Source: Tetraselmis striata
Lineage: Eukaryota > Chlorophyta > Chlorodendrophyceae > Chlorodendrales > Chlorodendraceae
DNA: 64,000 nucleotides
NCBI GenBank assembly: GCA_006384855.1
Contig: VCJN01001322.1
Coordinates: forward strand, 62,001 to 126,000
Direction of reading: 5' to 3'
The position numbers were made by a program, and so were the translations under genes. This document shows, one piece after another, positions 12,860 to 25,239 of the stretch. Numbering within the stretch: position 1 is the stretch's first letter; each line of letters opens with the position of its first letter. The notes under the pieces are model-generated. The model did not search any database, had not been told where the DNA came from, and was given only the letters and a program-made list of their open reading frames with translations.

Positions 12860-13960
12860 ATATCTGTTTGACATCCGGACGAGCTGCACGAACCCGACCG
12901 TGGGAAGCTACTATGCGTCCGTACATGCGTTCAATACTAGGCAGCGACAACTCGGCGAAAAGGCGCTTCATTTGTACGCGTCGACGTGGGCAGCGACTAT
13001 ACCGCCCGTACGTACGGCAGTGCCATCCGCCCGTTCCTACAGTTCTGCGCTGGGTGCACCCACCTCTGGGTGCCACGGCGGCAACCGTCGCGCGCTACAT
13101 CGCGTGGCATGGGTTGCGGGGGACTGTCAAGGCAACCAATATGTAGCCTTACCTTTCCGCGGTCAACGCTTTCTACCGCTACCACGTCGCGGCGCCGGTG
13201 GCGCAAGGCGACCTCATCCGCAAAGTGAGAAAGGGCCCCGCGGTATCGCAGGTTGAGCCAGACCCGCATGGGGTCCGCACCGACGTGCCCGCCCGGTTGA
13301 TCAAACGGACATTGCGGCTGGCGGAGACCCTGAGTGAGGACTTGGGACCCACGTGGACCCGCGACCAACATCCTCGTATTCTTTTGTTCCGCACCGCAAT
13401 GGCAATCGTTGCCATATACGTGTTCTACGCGCGTGGCAAGGCCGGCGTAAGTTGCCAAACGGGCGATTTGACGGTAACTGCAGATGGTACAATATAATTG
13501 TACCATCGGGACCGAAAAGGAAAAATAACGCAATAATACCGAGACCGCAAGATTCCGGCGCGCGCGCAGCCCCGGATTGCGAACCTGCTGCTCTATTTTG
13601 ATGCCGCACACGCAGTCTACCGCGGGCAGCGCGGACTGCAACAAGCCCGGTGGGCAGTGACCCACGACGAGCCGGCGGCATATGGTGGACATCGGCCACC
13701 GTTACGAACTGGTTGCAGCTAGTGGCACATATGTTGGATGAGGAGCACCCGCCTCCCGGGTTTGTGTGGATGTCACACTCTCTGCTCCGCAAAGGCGCGG
13801 CCACTGCGGCGTACGCCATTGGCGTGGTGCTGCAAAAGATCAAGCACTTTGGCGGTTGTTGGGCGGAGTTGTCCAGCAGCGTCGTGCTCGACTACATCAA
13901 TCCCACGGCGCTGCCGTGTGCGGCATCGTGGCAGCTCTTCGGATTTGGTAGGATTACAGG
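12860..13960 (+). mobile_element. Decayed tyrosine recombinase of DIRS-like type (fossil)
   Basis: Plus-strand frames across this interval together look like a retroelement tyrosine recombinase. They have an N-terminal SAM-like core-binding stretch (ending near AVNAFYRYHVAAPVA) and a C-terminal catalytic region with a SHSLLRKGAA box followed by an HFGGCWAELS segment, as in DIRS-type recombinases. The copy is broken in several places. No reverse transcriptase lies next to it, so it is a fragment or a non-autonomous derivative. The tandem duplication that follows at 13938 may be its terminal region. Family assignment comes from motif pattern only. Confidence 0.65.
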
Positions 13961-14396
13961 GCTAGCGTCCAGAGAACACACGGAAGTAGTGGGGAGGCAA
14001 AACTTACCTACTCTTTCTCTGTTTCTTATCCTTAGCGTTAATTACATTGCGCTACTTTCGTGTAAACATGCCTTCGCACTTTTTTAGCAAAGCCAGACTC
14101 GATTGCATGTTCGAAATGTATCTATGCATGTATGTATGACATCGTATGGTCGTTAAATTCTTGGATCTTTGGATTTGGTTGGCTACATGGGTAGCTTCCA
14201 GAGAACACACGGAAAGTAGGGGGGAGGGAAAACTTTCCGCCTACTCTTTCTCTGTTCCTTATTATTCTTAGCGTTAATTAGAATTGCGCTTCTCTCGTGT
14301 AAATAAGCCTTCGCACTTTTTTAGCAAAACCAGACTCGATTGCATGTTCGAAATGTATCTATGCATGCACGCATGATGTCGTATGGTCGTTTAATC
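13938..14396. repeat. Tandem duplication of an approximately 220-bp unit
   Basis: Copy 1 spans about 13938-14157 and copy 2 about 14165-14396. Both contain CCAGAGAACACACGGAA, CCTACTCTTTCTCTGTT, CTTCGCACTTTTTTAGCAAA and GACTCGATTGCATGTTCGAA. The copies differ by scattered substitutions and small indels. They lie directly downstream of the recombinase relic and could be its terminal repeats. Confidence 0.85.
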
Positions 14397-15501
14397 CGTG
14401 TATAGAGCGACCTAGCGACCATCACGTATATCATGTCATCGGCATCTGATTGTGCACCGCCCGTAGTAAAATATGAAGCGCCGCGAACTTGCGGACGAAT
14501 ACTGCATCATCGGCAATTTGCTTGACGTTGATTGATCATATCCGTGAAAGGGGGCGTCGCCTACATCATGGACTTCCATAGCTGGGTTTCTGCCTGAGTG
14601 ATTGGAAGACTGTCGCAGAGACGCTGCAATGGTTGCCAGTCCTGTCGTAAAAACATGAAAAACATATCCTGTGAAAAACTAACATGAAGCGCCGAGATTA
14701 TGTCACGATCCAGCACCATCGCGCAAGTAAATCCTTGCAAAGACTGTACTACACATTCGCTAATTCGTTACATGGTGTATAGCTGAGCTTGACATTCTGC
14801 GTCAGGGTATACTGGCACGATAAGCACAGTAATAATGGCAGTACGAGTAGCCCCTGTGCCATAGGAGTGGCCAATGACAGTAGGGACAGCGGCAACGGCA
14901 GCGGCAGCGGCAGAGCAGCGAGAGTATGGACCGATCAAGTGACGAGGGAGTTGAGGAGTACATGTATCTCAAACAAAAGATGCCTGGGAATCGGTGTCAG
15001 ATTGCGAGAGCCCTGTCGGTTACAAGCTTACATGCCGAGCAACGAACACCCTCTCTGCTCTGTTCTTTCATCTTGTGTATGCTATTGCTCAGGGGATTCA
15101 GGCGAGCGTTGGCAGGGCTTGGTAAACCTATATTTACGAAAGAGTATAGGAGAATGTAGGGTTGCATTTCGCCAGTGTCCGCACCAGCTGCCCGCAAATA
15201 TGGGCATGTGTCGATGTGTTTGAAGCACGTCAATCGCCGGACATGCACAGCCGGTGCAACAGCGCCAGTCTTCATCAAATCGCTGAACGCAGCGATTATA
15301 TTACAAATCAGCGAGCTGCGCACTCTCCGAAACTCTTTCCCGCCTGGAAAATCAGCCAGGCGTGGCTGAGCAACAGGGGCACGCGCATCCCACGTAGCAG
15401 CCGGGTAGCAGCCGGCCGTGGTTGCGTTACATAGCCCCCCCCCCCCCCCCCTTCTCCCACGCTCTATCCTCATTCAGCCCCGTCGCTCCGAGTACGCGCC
15501 A
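14397..15501. other. Intergenic stretch without recognisable gene
   Basis: Mixed-composition DNA between the duplicated repeat and the stop codon of the UBP gene. A run of about 15 C lies at 15436. A TGTAA pentamer, the usual polyadenylation signal of green algae, is present on the minus strand at about 15433-15429, some 70 nt past the UBP stop, and may be its signal. Confidence 0.5.
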
Positions 15502-17537
15502 TCAAGGCATGCTGGTGTTTGCGGTCGCCTTCTCGTACATTAGGATGTAGCCGTGGTCCGTGTTGTTCCCAAACTCCGTCGTCGACCCAAACGTCGTCTG
15601 CACCATGGACTCCGTCACCGGCTCAACGTTCTCGTCGTCAAAGAACAGCCAGTTGCTGAAACTCTTCACAAGGCTCACATAGTGCCCTGGGCCAGCACGA
15701 TGACAGTGACATCAACACGACTGATGTAACCCGCTGGATTATAAAAAACCAGGGGGGGGGGGAGGGGGGGGGGGGGGGGGGGGGCAGGGCAGGGAGGCTA
15801 CCGTGGTTGGGCCCGCTTCCCACATGCACCACGACCGCGCTGAGATTGTACACTGTATCGGCCTCGTCGCAGTTGTCGGTGGTGTTGAACAACTTCAGCT
15901 CCATGGGGAACACCACGCGGTACGACAGCTTCTTGTACCTGCGGCAGGGGGAAGCAGACACGAGCGCCCGTCGGATGCACCCATGCCTGGGCGGGAAGCG
16001 CCAGAGGAGGCAGCAGCACGCGGCACCCTCGCGCACCTCCCCAGCTGCTCGATGTACTTGAAGCGCTTCAGGTGCAGCAGCAGCACGTTTGGCAGCTGCT
16101 TGATCTTCATACACTTTTGCGCTTCCTGCCGCAGTGCGGCGGGGCGAGTGATCAGCGTGCCTCCTCCCCCACCCACCCCCGCCCGATGAGAACAAACCCT
16201 CCCCACCCATGGCCGCGGGCGGCGGTGGCCAGCCGAGCAGAACTACCTGAAGACAGCAGCATTTGTCGCAGAAGAACTTGTCGTCCTGGCCGAGGGTCTC
16301 CGTGGAGCTGCAGGGTTTCAGGCAGAGGGCTGGTGAGAAGAGGGGGCAGTGGCGAGAGGGGCCCTGGGAGAGACACCGCCACTCGGCGGGGTCCGCCAGC
16401 GCAGAAGGCAGCAGACCGGCGCCGGGCGCACCTAAAGTTCCTGAAGCAGCTCGTCAGTGAGGAGTTCTGCTCGATGTCCAGGCTCAAGTCCAGGAAGTCC
16501 TCCTCCCGCGATGTGACCGTTTCGCACCTGCCGTGCACATGGGGCGCATTACACTACATGCGACAGCGGCAGACCGCATGATGGTGAAGCTGCTCTCCTG
16601 CCATCTACTGCCAGGGGTCCCCCTCCTGCCGCAATGCCTGCCCCTGTTATCTCTCCTTGACGTTGCGGGCATGGCTCACATCATGCAGCGCGTCTCGTTG
16701 ACGAGCTTGCCGTGGAATATGTCGTGCACCCAGGTGCGGATGGGCAGCTGCGCGGGGGTGCCCAGCCGCTGCGTCCGGTCCTTCTCGTCGCGCTCCAGCG
16801 TCTCTACCATCTCATTGAGCAGAAAGTTGAGGAACTCGTGCGCGTCCTGTCGCGCGAGCGCCACAGCGACAACCCACAGCAGGATCAGGAGGGCCAGCCT
16901 GGCGTGGGCGGGGCTGCCAGGCACGTGATGGAGATACGGGTCGTCCATGCGGAGAGACAGGGCTGCTACTGTGACCAGGCGCGCTGCCAATTGCTGCCGG
17001 CGTGCACCTCCCAGCAGCTGGCGACGTTCTGCGGGCATATGGCGTTGGGAAAGAGGGAGAGGTTGGCGCCTCACCTGGTGCATGTAGCCTCGGAACAGCT
17101 CATTGTCTTTCTTCAAGCGCTGGATGAAGCGTTTGGGTGCTATGACGCCAGTTTTCTTCTTTTGCAACCCGATCTGCAGTCCATTTACACGAGCAGGCAC
17201 GCAGGCAGGCACCTCAACGACTGGCGGATTGCACATGGAGGCGCGCATATTCGAGGCGGTGACCGCCACGGAGCGGCACGTGCCGGTGGGAGGGGTGCGA
17301 TGGCTTGCTCACCTGCGTGAACAGGTCATTGAGGCAGACGAGTAAGTTGTCCTCATTTTCTCGCGCTTCCGCCGGCGTGTAGCGCACCACCTTGTCCCGG
17401 AAAGTGCGGCAGAAGTACAGCGCCTGCAGGACGCTGTTGCAGTAGCACGTGTTCCCGAAGTTCTCCAGCCCAAAGTAGCGCTCCCCCTCTGGAAACTCGT
17501 TGAGGACACGCTCCAGCTTGCTGGAGCTGCTGCCCAT
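15502..17537 (-). CDS. UBP3: Ubiquitin-specific protease, UBP3/UBP4 (USP12/USP46) family
   Basis: Cysteine protease that removes ubiquitin from proteins. Eight exons, all GT-AG and in phase: 17537-17313, 17173-17075, 16846-16680, 16527-16432, 16307-16247, 16125-16037, 15938-15802, 15686-15502, giving 352 residues (about 370 in Arabidopsis UBP3/UBP4). The Cys box [11 protein letters not shown] has the catalytic Cys at residue 31. The C-terminal box has [12 protein letters not shown] with its His and WLFFDDENV with its Asp. Zinc ligands appear as CMMC and CDKCC. The segments [19 protein letters not shown] and [10 protein letters not shown] are near-identical to the plant proteins. The N-terminus MGSSSSK looks like an N-myristoylation site, as in Arabidopsis UBP3/UBP4 (MGAAGSK). 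The start is supported by that match. Intron 7 (15801-15687) carries a run of about 30 G. All catalytic residues are present, so it should be active. Confidence 0.97.
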
Positions 17538-18350
17538 CTTGGTGATTGTCGCGCCTATGTTGCTACGTGTGCGGTGCAGGGGTCGGTCGGGGCGGGCCCT
17601 CAGGAGCGCGACCGCTGCCTGCAGGCGCAAGCGGTGGGCGCGGTGCTCCCTCCCTCACCAGCCTCGAGCTTCCTTATCTGGCGCGCACCCAGGACGCCCT
17701 GCCCTTCCTCCCGTCGACTGTAAAAGCACTGCTGAACACACCCGGCGAGTCCTGTTCCTTTCTCCCGACCCGTCCCACCCCTCACGCCCTCCAAGCTGCG
17801 CTCAGTCGGGGTAGTTGTGGGATGGCGGCTGGAACTGCCTACTGGTAGGCCAGCAGGGGCGGTTGAAGGCAGAAACTGCTGGACGATGCACCTGCTGCCT
17901 GCTGAGGTGTGGCATTAAAGAGCTCCTCCGGGTGCTGGCGGATGACGAAACACAGCAACTCGTCAAGGAAGCGACTGGTGCGTCGGAACTATTCCGCGGG
18001 GGCGCGCCCCCGCCCGCCCGCCGGGCGGGCCGGGACAGGACTGGCAGAAGTGAAGCCCTTGCAGTGTCAGGTGTATTGCGGATGCTGGGAATAGCAGCAG
18101 GTATTTTGAATAACTGTTAAGCGGTGTTATTCTTGCTGGGGTTTCCTTGCCTTGCTCCAGCCCTAGTGCCTCTCCAGAATGAGGGTATACATACCCCACA
18201 TGGGGTATGTATACCCCAACTAGGCCCATATAACAGCAAGCCTGCAAGACGCATGCCCGTGAACCTGCGCGTTTGACACCAAAACGAACCGGCCATTGAC
18301 GTCCCCGAGGTCCTGATAAGCCTATACTTTTTTGGCGGGACCCAGCCATA
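17538..18350 (-). promoter_or_regulatory. Upstream region of the UBP gene
   Basis: About 0.8 kb upstream of the UBP start codon, presumably promoter and 5' UTR. It is GC-rich to about 18,070 with a hairpin-prone GCCCGCCCGCC tract at about 18010. Further out it contains a short perfect inverted repeat (listed separately). No known promoter element is recognisable. Confidence 0.35.
18183..18216. repeat. Perfect inverted repeat, 16-bp arms and 2-bp loop
   Basis: Arms GGGTATACATACCCCA (18183-18198) and TGGGGTATGTATACCC (18201-18216) flank CA. Each arm is itself nearly palindromic. It could form a hairpin or cruciform, or be the end of a small foldback element. Confidence 0.9.
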
Positions 18351-21300
18351 ACGCCAATTCCCCGCACCCTCTTAAACCATTAGTGCCATCAACCATTCTC
18401 TCCACCATGGAACCACGAGTCACGTTGGGCACTCGCGTCAGCGCCCCTCGAGGCCACCACCTACCTCATGGCAACGGCCAACGCTACGGGAGGAGGCTGC
18501 GACTCTGGCACTGTCGACAAGTCGATGGACAACGACATATGGCTCGTCAAGTGGGAGAACGGGACCGAGAGCCGGGAGCGGTCCACATGCCTACGAGTGG
18601 AGGCTCCACTGACCACCCACCTCATCAAGCCCAACCCACATGTGCGACCGCTGCGAACCCCCGGGACTGCCGGCAGTTCGGCTGAATAACAACATCCTAT
18701 GTTGCCCTTGAGCCAAGTGTACCGGCCGCCGGCGCTGCGCCTGGCCCTCACTGCCGCGTCCGAAGCCGGCGGTTCCACCAGCCATACAACGCCGAATTAT
18801 TCATTTTTTCAAACAACTGCGTCGCACCCACCTAGTCAGTCTCCCCGCCACGACCGCTCCTACCGCCCGACGTCAACCCCGACGGCGCTGCGCCTTGTGC
18901 TGCAAGAGCAACGTCGAGAGCTGGTGCATGACCAAGAGCAACCTATGACCTATATGCGACGTGTCTTTCTATATTGCATGTCGAGCAACCGCCACTCGCG
19001 CAACTCTTGGGCTACGCATTTCACATGTGTTTAAGCCGAGAGGCCGCCGATCCGTAGGGGAAGCGCCTCATGCGCCACCACGCCGCAACCCCCGGCACAA
19101 CCTCCGCCCGTCAAGACCAACCTTTACTATAAAGCTACCTCTTGTGCCTGCGCGGGCGCCCGGGATGGTCGGGTTTGATCCGGATGTGGGCGCTGCCAAG
19201 CTGCGTGAGTGGGTGGAATGGCAACTGCGCCACTTAGGCACGCGGTTGTGTCCTTATCCGCGCGCGCTAACTGTACTACACATGCCAACAAAGTTCTTGC
19301 CCCCTTGTCAAGCATCATTTGTAGATTGGCCCATTATGAGCCCCCACCTTCGTTTCCGGCCGCGCCCTTCCATGTGCCATACGTGAACATGCATGACATC
19401 ATGCGTGGGGGCAGCCCTAAAATAAGTAGAGTTTGTTGTGCTCTTGGTGTAAAAGCCACACATTTGCATGTCATTGTTCAGCCCCTCCGGCATGCTTTTC
19501 GCGATTTTTTTTTGGTTGGAGCAGCCGTCGACCACCCGCCTCCCAGCTACGATCCATTGCGCGTTGTCAACGCCGCGCCGCCGAAGCGGATGCCCCATCG
19601 AAGCTAGTCCCGGGTCCGCTAAAGATATTGACTCGCAGCGTCATCAGGGCGCAAGCTCGCCCCCCGCGGCCAACCTCTCTACCTCGCTTTTTCGCGATCC
19701 GGCGCCGTCACCGATGACGTCACCGGCGCCGCCTCCAGCGCGCGCCGCCGGCCTGGCGCGCGAGTTGCCGTCTCCTACAGGCGCGGCCAGGCCCCCGCGC
19801 GATGGCACGCCATCCATGCCCGCGCCCAGAGAACGAGACAACGACCGCCACCGGGCAGCCGTTCGTCCCCGATGTCAGTTCCACCGGGTTGAATTCCACC
19901 CGGGCCGGAACTCCGGAACTCGCCGGAACGGAACTAAGTTCCGTCCAATCCTGGCGTCGACCCCCCCCCCCCCCCCCCCCCCCGCCCCGGAACTACATCG
20001 AAATTTATCCTAATCGATTCAAGCGTGTTATTATCGCGTGGGCTCGTCGAGATATGGCGATATACGGTAAGAAAAACACCCAAGGTGCTAGGGAGGCAGA
20101 TATATCATCGGCATCACAGCTGGCATGCCACACCAGAGTTGCTGACACCTAACTCACCCCTCGCCCCTCACTCTGGATGAGCTATGGCTTCCGACAATAT
20201 TATCTTCCCTCTCGACCCGGAGGCGGAAGAGGGCGTGCCCATGGATTAGGAGGAAGCGGAAGGCGACGTAGAGGAGGATCCCGCCTTGGAGCGTGTTGAT
20301 GAGGAGGGGTCTACCAACAGCCGCTTCGTCATTCTTAGCATGGTTGGTCGTGAGGCCGGGTGGGCAAGGGGCGTAGACATCACAACATGTAATATTGGTT
20401 TTTTACAATTCGTAGCCTACACTACTGGTGTCACCTGCATGCACAACTGCACAACTAATAGCCCAGCAGCCCAGTACAAACAACCCAGTTCCGGACTTGG
20501 ATCCGGCGGAATTCCGTTTAGTTCCGGCGGATTTTCGTGGTTCCGTTCCGGCGGAATTGATCATTTCCGGCGGAACTGAACGGAATTCCGTGGTTCCGTT
20601 CCTGCGGAAGTGAATTCCGCGGAGAACGGAACTCCTCCATTTGGAGTTCCGCCCAACCCTGGTCGACACCCCCCAAAGATCCAGCTAGACGGCCGCCCGC
20701 AGACCGCGGCCGCGGCCGCATTATTGGCACCGGCCCTCGACCCGCCCACGACCATGCTTCGCTCTTCACCCGCGACGCACATTAGGCCGGCCCCAGCACT
20801 ACCACGCCGGACTCCCCCCCACCCCCCCCCCCCCCCCCCCCCCGCCCCCCCTTAATGCATAGCCGATCTTCGGGACATACCGAAGCCCTTGCCCCCCCAT
20901 GGCCGAGGCACATCGCGCGCTGAGTTAGTCAAGCACCGCGGCGCCCCCAACTTCCCCCGAGCCACTCATCTTCAGCACTACCAGCGGGACGCCTCGGCTG
21001 CCTCAGCCGGAGTGCTACATCTCTGGTGGGGAAGGGGAGAGAGGGGGAGTAGGAGCGTCCATGGGGGCGTCCTAGCTTCACCCGCCGGGATAGTGGGCGG
21101 CGGCTATCGATAGGTGGGATATTGGTTGGCTTTGAATGGGGCCTTTAAAAGCACGAGGAATGCTTGACCACAGTGGACTTACTAGGGTATGGGTAGGAAC
21201 GGGAAGGGATTTACAAAAACCCAAAAAGGAAAATACAAAGGAGGCGGGGTATGTGCCCGCTAGCTGTGGGACGTGGTCTAGAGAGATGCACGCTACGCAC

Positions 21301-21580
21301 TCTTACATCAGTGGACCTTATGCGTGTTTGTGCCGCGGTTTCATAAGACAGATGGCCCGTTTAGCATTAAAATGAAGCGGGAGCAAAGCTAAAAGAAATT
21401 TCAAATTTCGACTTTCGTCCGCTAGATAGGACTACTCTATGAGTTTTGTGCCGGCTTCCTGCGCCTACACAACGTCAACTCGGGGACTCGGACCGTGCAA
21501 AGTGCTCGGGCCCTCGGAAACGGTACATACAAAACCTTCCACCCTCCGCGCTCGCCGGCTGAGGACACCACCACATCTAC
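18351..21580. other. Transposon-like DNA without a confident gene
   Basis: A short plus-strand frame at 18468-18689 contains NDIWLVKWENGTES, which resembles a Tudor- or chromo-like strand pair but is too short to call. Other frames (18699-19034, 19468-20013) are Pro/Ser/Arg-rich and not convincing. C-runs lie at 19960 and 20816. A direct tail of GGAAC/GTTCC motifs is listed separately. I see no host gene here. Confidence 0.4.
19870..20660. repeat. GTTCCG/CGGAAC motif clusters
   Basis: Two clusters (about 19870-19955 and 20484-20660) of short, partly palindromic units built on TTCCGGCGGAA, GGAATTCC and GTTCCG. They look like a degenerate tandem array split by about 530 bp. The second cluster holds around a dozen units within 180 bp. 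Confidence 0.7.
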
Positions 21581-21587
21581 CATGAAC

Positions 21588-24340
21588 ACCGACAGATCTG
21601 AGGAGCAATAGGACGCCGGGGCCGGCACTTTTCTGGCCGCGCTGAGGGGCGGCAGAGTACAAAAGCCAGCGATCCGCACGGTCGCAATTGCAAAAAAACC
21701 CCGGGCACCCAACTCCCCCCAGCAACCCGCCGCCACATACACGTACTGCAACGCCCATCCCACCTGCGTGCTCCCAACCGGCCTCCCCGCCGACACGGAC
21801 GATGCCGCCCACGTGGCCCTACTGTTCGGTGCCTTGGTGGCCCAACATCAAGCGATGGACGAAGAGTCGCGAGGTCGCATTGTGACGAATCTGATCCGCA
21901 CCCTCAGCCCCAAAATCGGAGTCTAAATCCTACCAGCACACGTCCGGGTGGTGACTCGCCGCCCCCCGCCAAACCCATCGCCGCGGACCCAACCGGATCG
22001 AGTGGCACCAAGCTCCCCACTACCACTGGGTCCGTCATCCTGCGACTGGCCCGCCGAGAAACGGCCGCTAGCGTTTTGCATACTCAATGGACAGGAGAGG
22101 GCACAGCGATGCTCGACCGCCAGGGCCGTCGTTGCTCCACCCGCATGCTCGGAACGAGCGCCGCACCTCGACGGCATCGAGCGACCGGTACACCAGGTGT
22201 TGCTCCGCTCCCCCTCATTTAGGGGCCTTACAGAGGCCGGCATGTGGCAGCACCTGGCGGAGGGCCTCCTCCCGGCGTACGACCAACCCCAACCTGGCGA
22301 AGCGGCGGTAGACCAATCGGTGGCAACGCCAGCAGGCAACTTGGCACGCGCCGGCGTGAGAGCCTGGACCGAGTACGAGGCCGACCCGGACGCATACGAC
22401 ACCGTTATCTGGCCCCCGACCCGCACCCTATTGGCCCTCCTGGAGGTCCGCGAGGTGTGGAAGGCCCTCCGCTCGGCCGACTCGGTGCGACTCGAACTCC
22501 TTGATCCCGAACCGGCGCGCCTACTACATGATGTGTGCCGCAACGCCGTATTGGCGACCAGACGCAAGGCCAAGCGGTGATCCAGGTCACCGTCGAACAC
22601 AGTGACGAACGCGAAGACTCGCCCCCGCCCCCGCACACCAGGACGTGCTGCCCCCATCGCTGCCCAACCAGTTCTTCCGATGCGCCAGAGTGATTTGACG
22701 GCCAGAGTGATTTGCACCGCCCCCCTAGCCAACCTGAAGATGCCGACGGTCGAGCATCTAGCAAAGGCCATCGCAACCACCATCAGCCAGCGTATCAACA
22801 CGCCCCCGGAGTTGCATCACGCCCAGTGGCAGACGGACACCATGATGGCTGCTAGCATCAAGATGCGACAATACCACACCGAGCCGAAAATGCGGCGCGT
22901 GGGAGACGACAATCTCTGCGCCATCTCCCTCGGCAAAGAGGACAAGGAGTTCGCGGACACCCTACTACGCCATGCAATGGCCCTCACCTCTCCCGTCGCA
23001 CTACGGCGGGCGGTATGCCTCCGCACCATCGTCATCTACCTCACGGAGTGCGAGTTCGATCCCTCGGAACTACTCATACACCCCTTCAGCAAGACGGTCC
23101 GGGAGGCGGGAGAACTCGGCGGCAACACTGGCCACAACCAACTCCGACGAACTGCGATGGGCATGCGTAAGAAGGCTCGACAGACCCCTCCAGCATCCCT
23201 CGCCCTCCGGGCCGAACGACGCCCAGTCTACACTCTCACGCTGCAGCTGACCGCCCGACCACCACAGCGTCATCGGCGGCACCCGCGCAATTGACAGAAT
23301 AGAGCAGTGGCGTAAGACAGTCTCGACAGCGAGCGGGAAGATCAAGGCCGCGCCAGCTCAGGTACTGGCGAACGAAGGGGCGACCTGCGGGCACAACACC
23401 AGCACCACCAACAGCCGGCCCAGCCCAAGTGACACTAACATCGACCCCAACAACCCAGTCCGAGCCTCAGGTCAACGACACTCCCCCCCTTGGGTTCGAG
23501 CACATGATACAAAGGCGAGGGGCGGTCGCTCATGCCGTCGCAACCATCGACCAGGGCCGAACAACAACGAAGTACGCCCCCGGAGCAGCCCACCCAGCCC
23601 CTGCACCTACAACCACAACCCCAGCGGCAACCGCCATGGCCGGAGTGCATGCGGAAGACGGGGACGAGCTTGATCTGAACTACGAGGAGAACGACAGCAC
23701 CATGGATGTGGACACTTCCCAGCGGGGAGCAACGGAGGCACATGGTCGGGCTGACGCTACCCTCGACTCCCCCCAACGCTCAATAGCGCCACGCACATTC
23801 CGCGAAGGCACACCTGAAGGCACCACAGAACAGCTGGTCGAGCTTCAGCACCTCACCACCGAGACCACAAAGCTGCTCGCCCTGTCCTCCCTTGCCAGTC
23901 AGTCTGCACTCGCGGCCGAACTCGCCAGACTCACATCGGAGTCACGTCGACTGCCACATCGCCACTTGATCCGGCTCGAACACCACCCCCGCCAGCCCCT
24001 CCCACCAGGCAAGGGCAAGGCAGCCCCATCTGCCAAGCACAAGAAGAAGCAGCCCAGGAATCGCAGCCTCTCAGGCGGCGCCACCCGCAACCGAAGCAAG
24101 AGCAAGCCGCGCCTCTCTAGCACTCGCGACTCCGAAAGCGAATGGGTAACGGACGACGAAGCAGCCCAACCATCTGGCAGCTCGCATCAGCAACGGCCGC
24201 GCGATCCACTGCCGCGATATGCAAGCCAGCCGACTCAAGAACACCGGCCACTACCAACCCCTGTGGCTACCGGTGCATCTACTATGCTATCACACAATCA
24301 TGACAGCACCGCCCGAAACACGAGACATCCCCATCGCTGA
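21588..24340 (+). other. Block of same-strand unrecognised reading frames, possibly retroelement gag-like
   Basis: Several plus-strand frames follow one another (about 21.6-21.92, 21948-22580, 22602-23294 and 23429-24340). Their composition is coding-like, with no domain I recognise. The middle frames are helix-rich (for example EVREVWKALRSADSVRLELL and DKEFADTLLRHAMAL). The last has an acidic stretch (ELDLNYEENDSTMDVD), then a predicted helix, then a Lys/Arg/Ser-rich tail (KHKKKQPRNRS), an order seen in nucleic-acid-binding gag-like proteins of retroelements. It lies in a transposon-rich interval and looks broken. The alternative is a rapidly evolving host gene with introns. Confidence 0.35.
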
Positions 24341-24770
24341 TTACCAGCGCAGGTTCTTCCCCGCCACATATAACAAATACGTACTCCAGCGCAAGAGGGC
24401 ATCGCAGCCCCCACTAATCCTACTAGCCGGCTCAGCGGTGGATAAATACTGAGCAACACTTAGCTATTCCGGTCAGCAGGCTCCCTTCCCCCATCTCACC
24501 TTAGTAGCTGTAGGCGGAACGCCTTTGGCTGCCTAAGCATGCCTGCTGAGCTCCGAATGGGACAGGCCTGACTTAGGTAATAAGGGCAGCAAGGGGGCGT
24601 TGCTGTCCTAGCTACAGCCCGCTGGAGGGAGGAGGGACTTGGACACACAAGAGGACGGCCGGTAGCTTGCTTGAGCTGTAATTACACCTAGTGCTCCCTA
24701 CCATGGTGAGAGATAGCATGCCCTAAGAACAACTCAGTCTAAGCCAGTGGACGCAGCTTACTAGTTGTTC

Positions 24771-25068
24771 AATCAAGATCAAGATCAAGATCAATATGAA
24801 TATGAATATGAATATGAATATCACTATCAATATCAATATCAATATCAATATCAATATCAATATCAATATCAATATCAATATCAATATCAATATCAATATC
24901 AATATCATATCAATATCAATATCAATATCAATATCAATATCATATCAATATCAATATCAATATCAATATTCAATATCAATTTCAATTTCAATTTCAATTT
25001 CAATTTCAATATCAATTTCAATTTCAATTTCAATTTCAATTTCAATTTCAATTTCAATTTCAATTTCG
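24771..25068. repeat. Composite hexanucleotide microsatellite
   Basis: About 300 bp of six-base units in successive blocks: ATCAAG, then ATATGA, then a long ATCAAT block (to about 24975), then TTTCAA. The blocks look as if each variant arose by mutation and spread locally. The long Tyr-Gln, Ile-Asn and Ile-Leu frames across it are artefacts. Confidence 0.97.
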
Positions 25069-25239
25069 GAGTCTGCCGTCCAGACGCCAGCACTTCCTGC
25101 GCCTCAGAGCTCTGGATGGAGCGTACTTTACATGAATACGATTTGAAGGGGCGTTCGGGCTCGAAATTAGCGTCTCCGGCACTCATCGATGGCAACAATA
25201 GACTTGGAAGTTATTACTAGACACTTACTAGAAACTGAG

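Noticed and set aside
14789-15473. Short frames downstream of the UBP gene as a gene
   Set aside because: No domain or plausible exon structure; ordinary intergenic DNA.
24765-25220. Tyr-Gln/Ile-Asn and Ile-Leu repeat proteins
   Set aside because: Frames through the hexanucleotide microsatellite.
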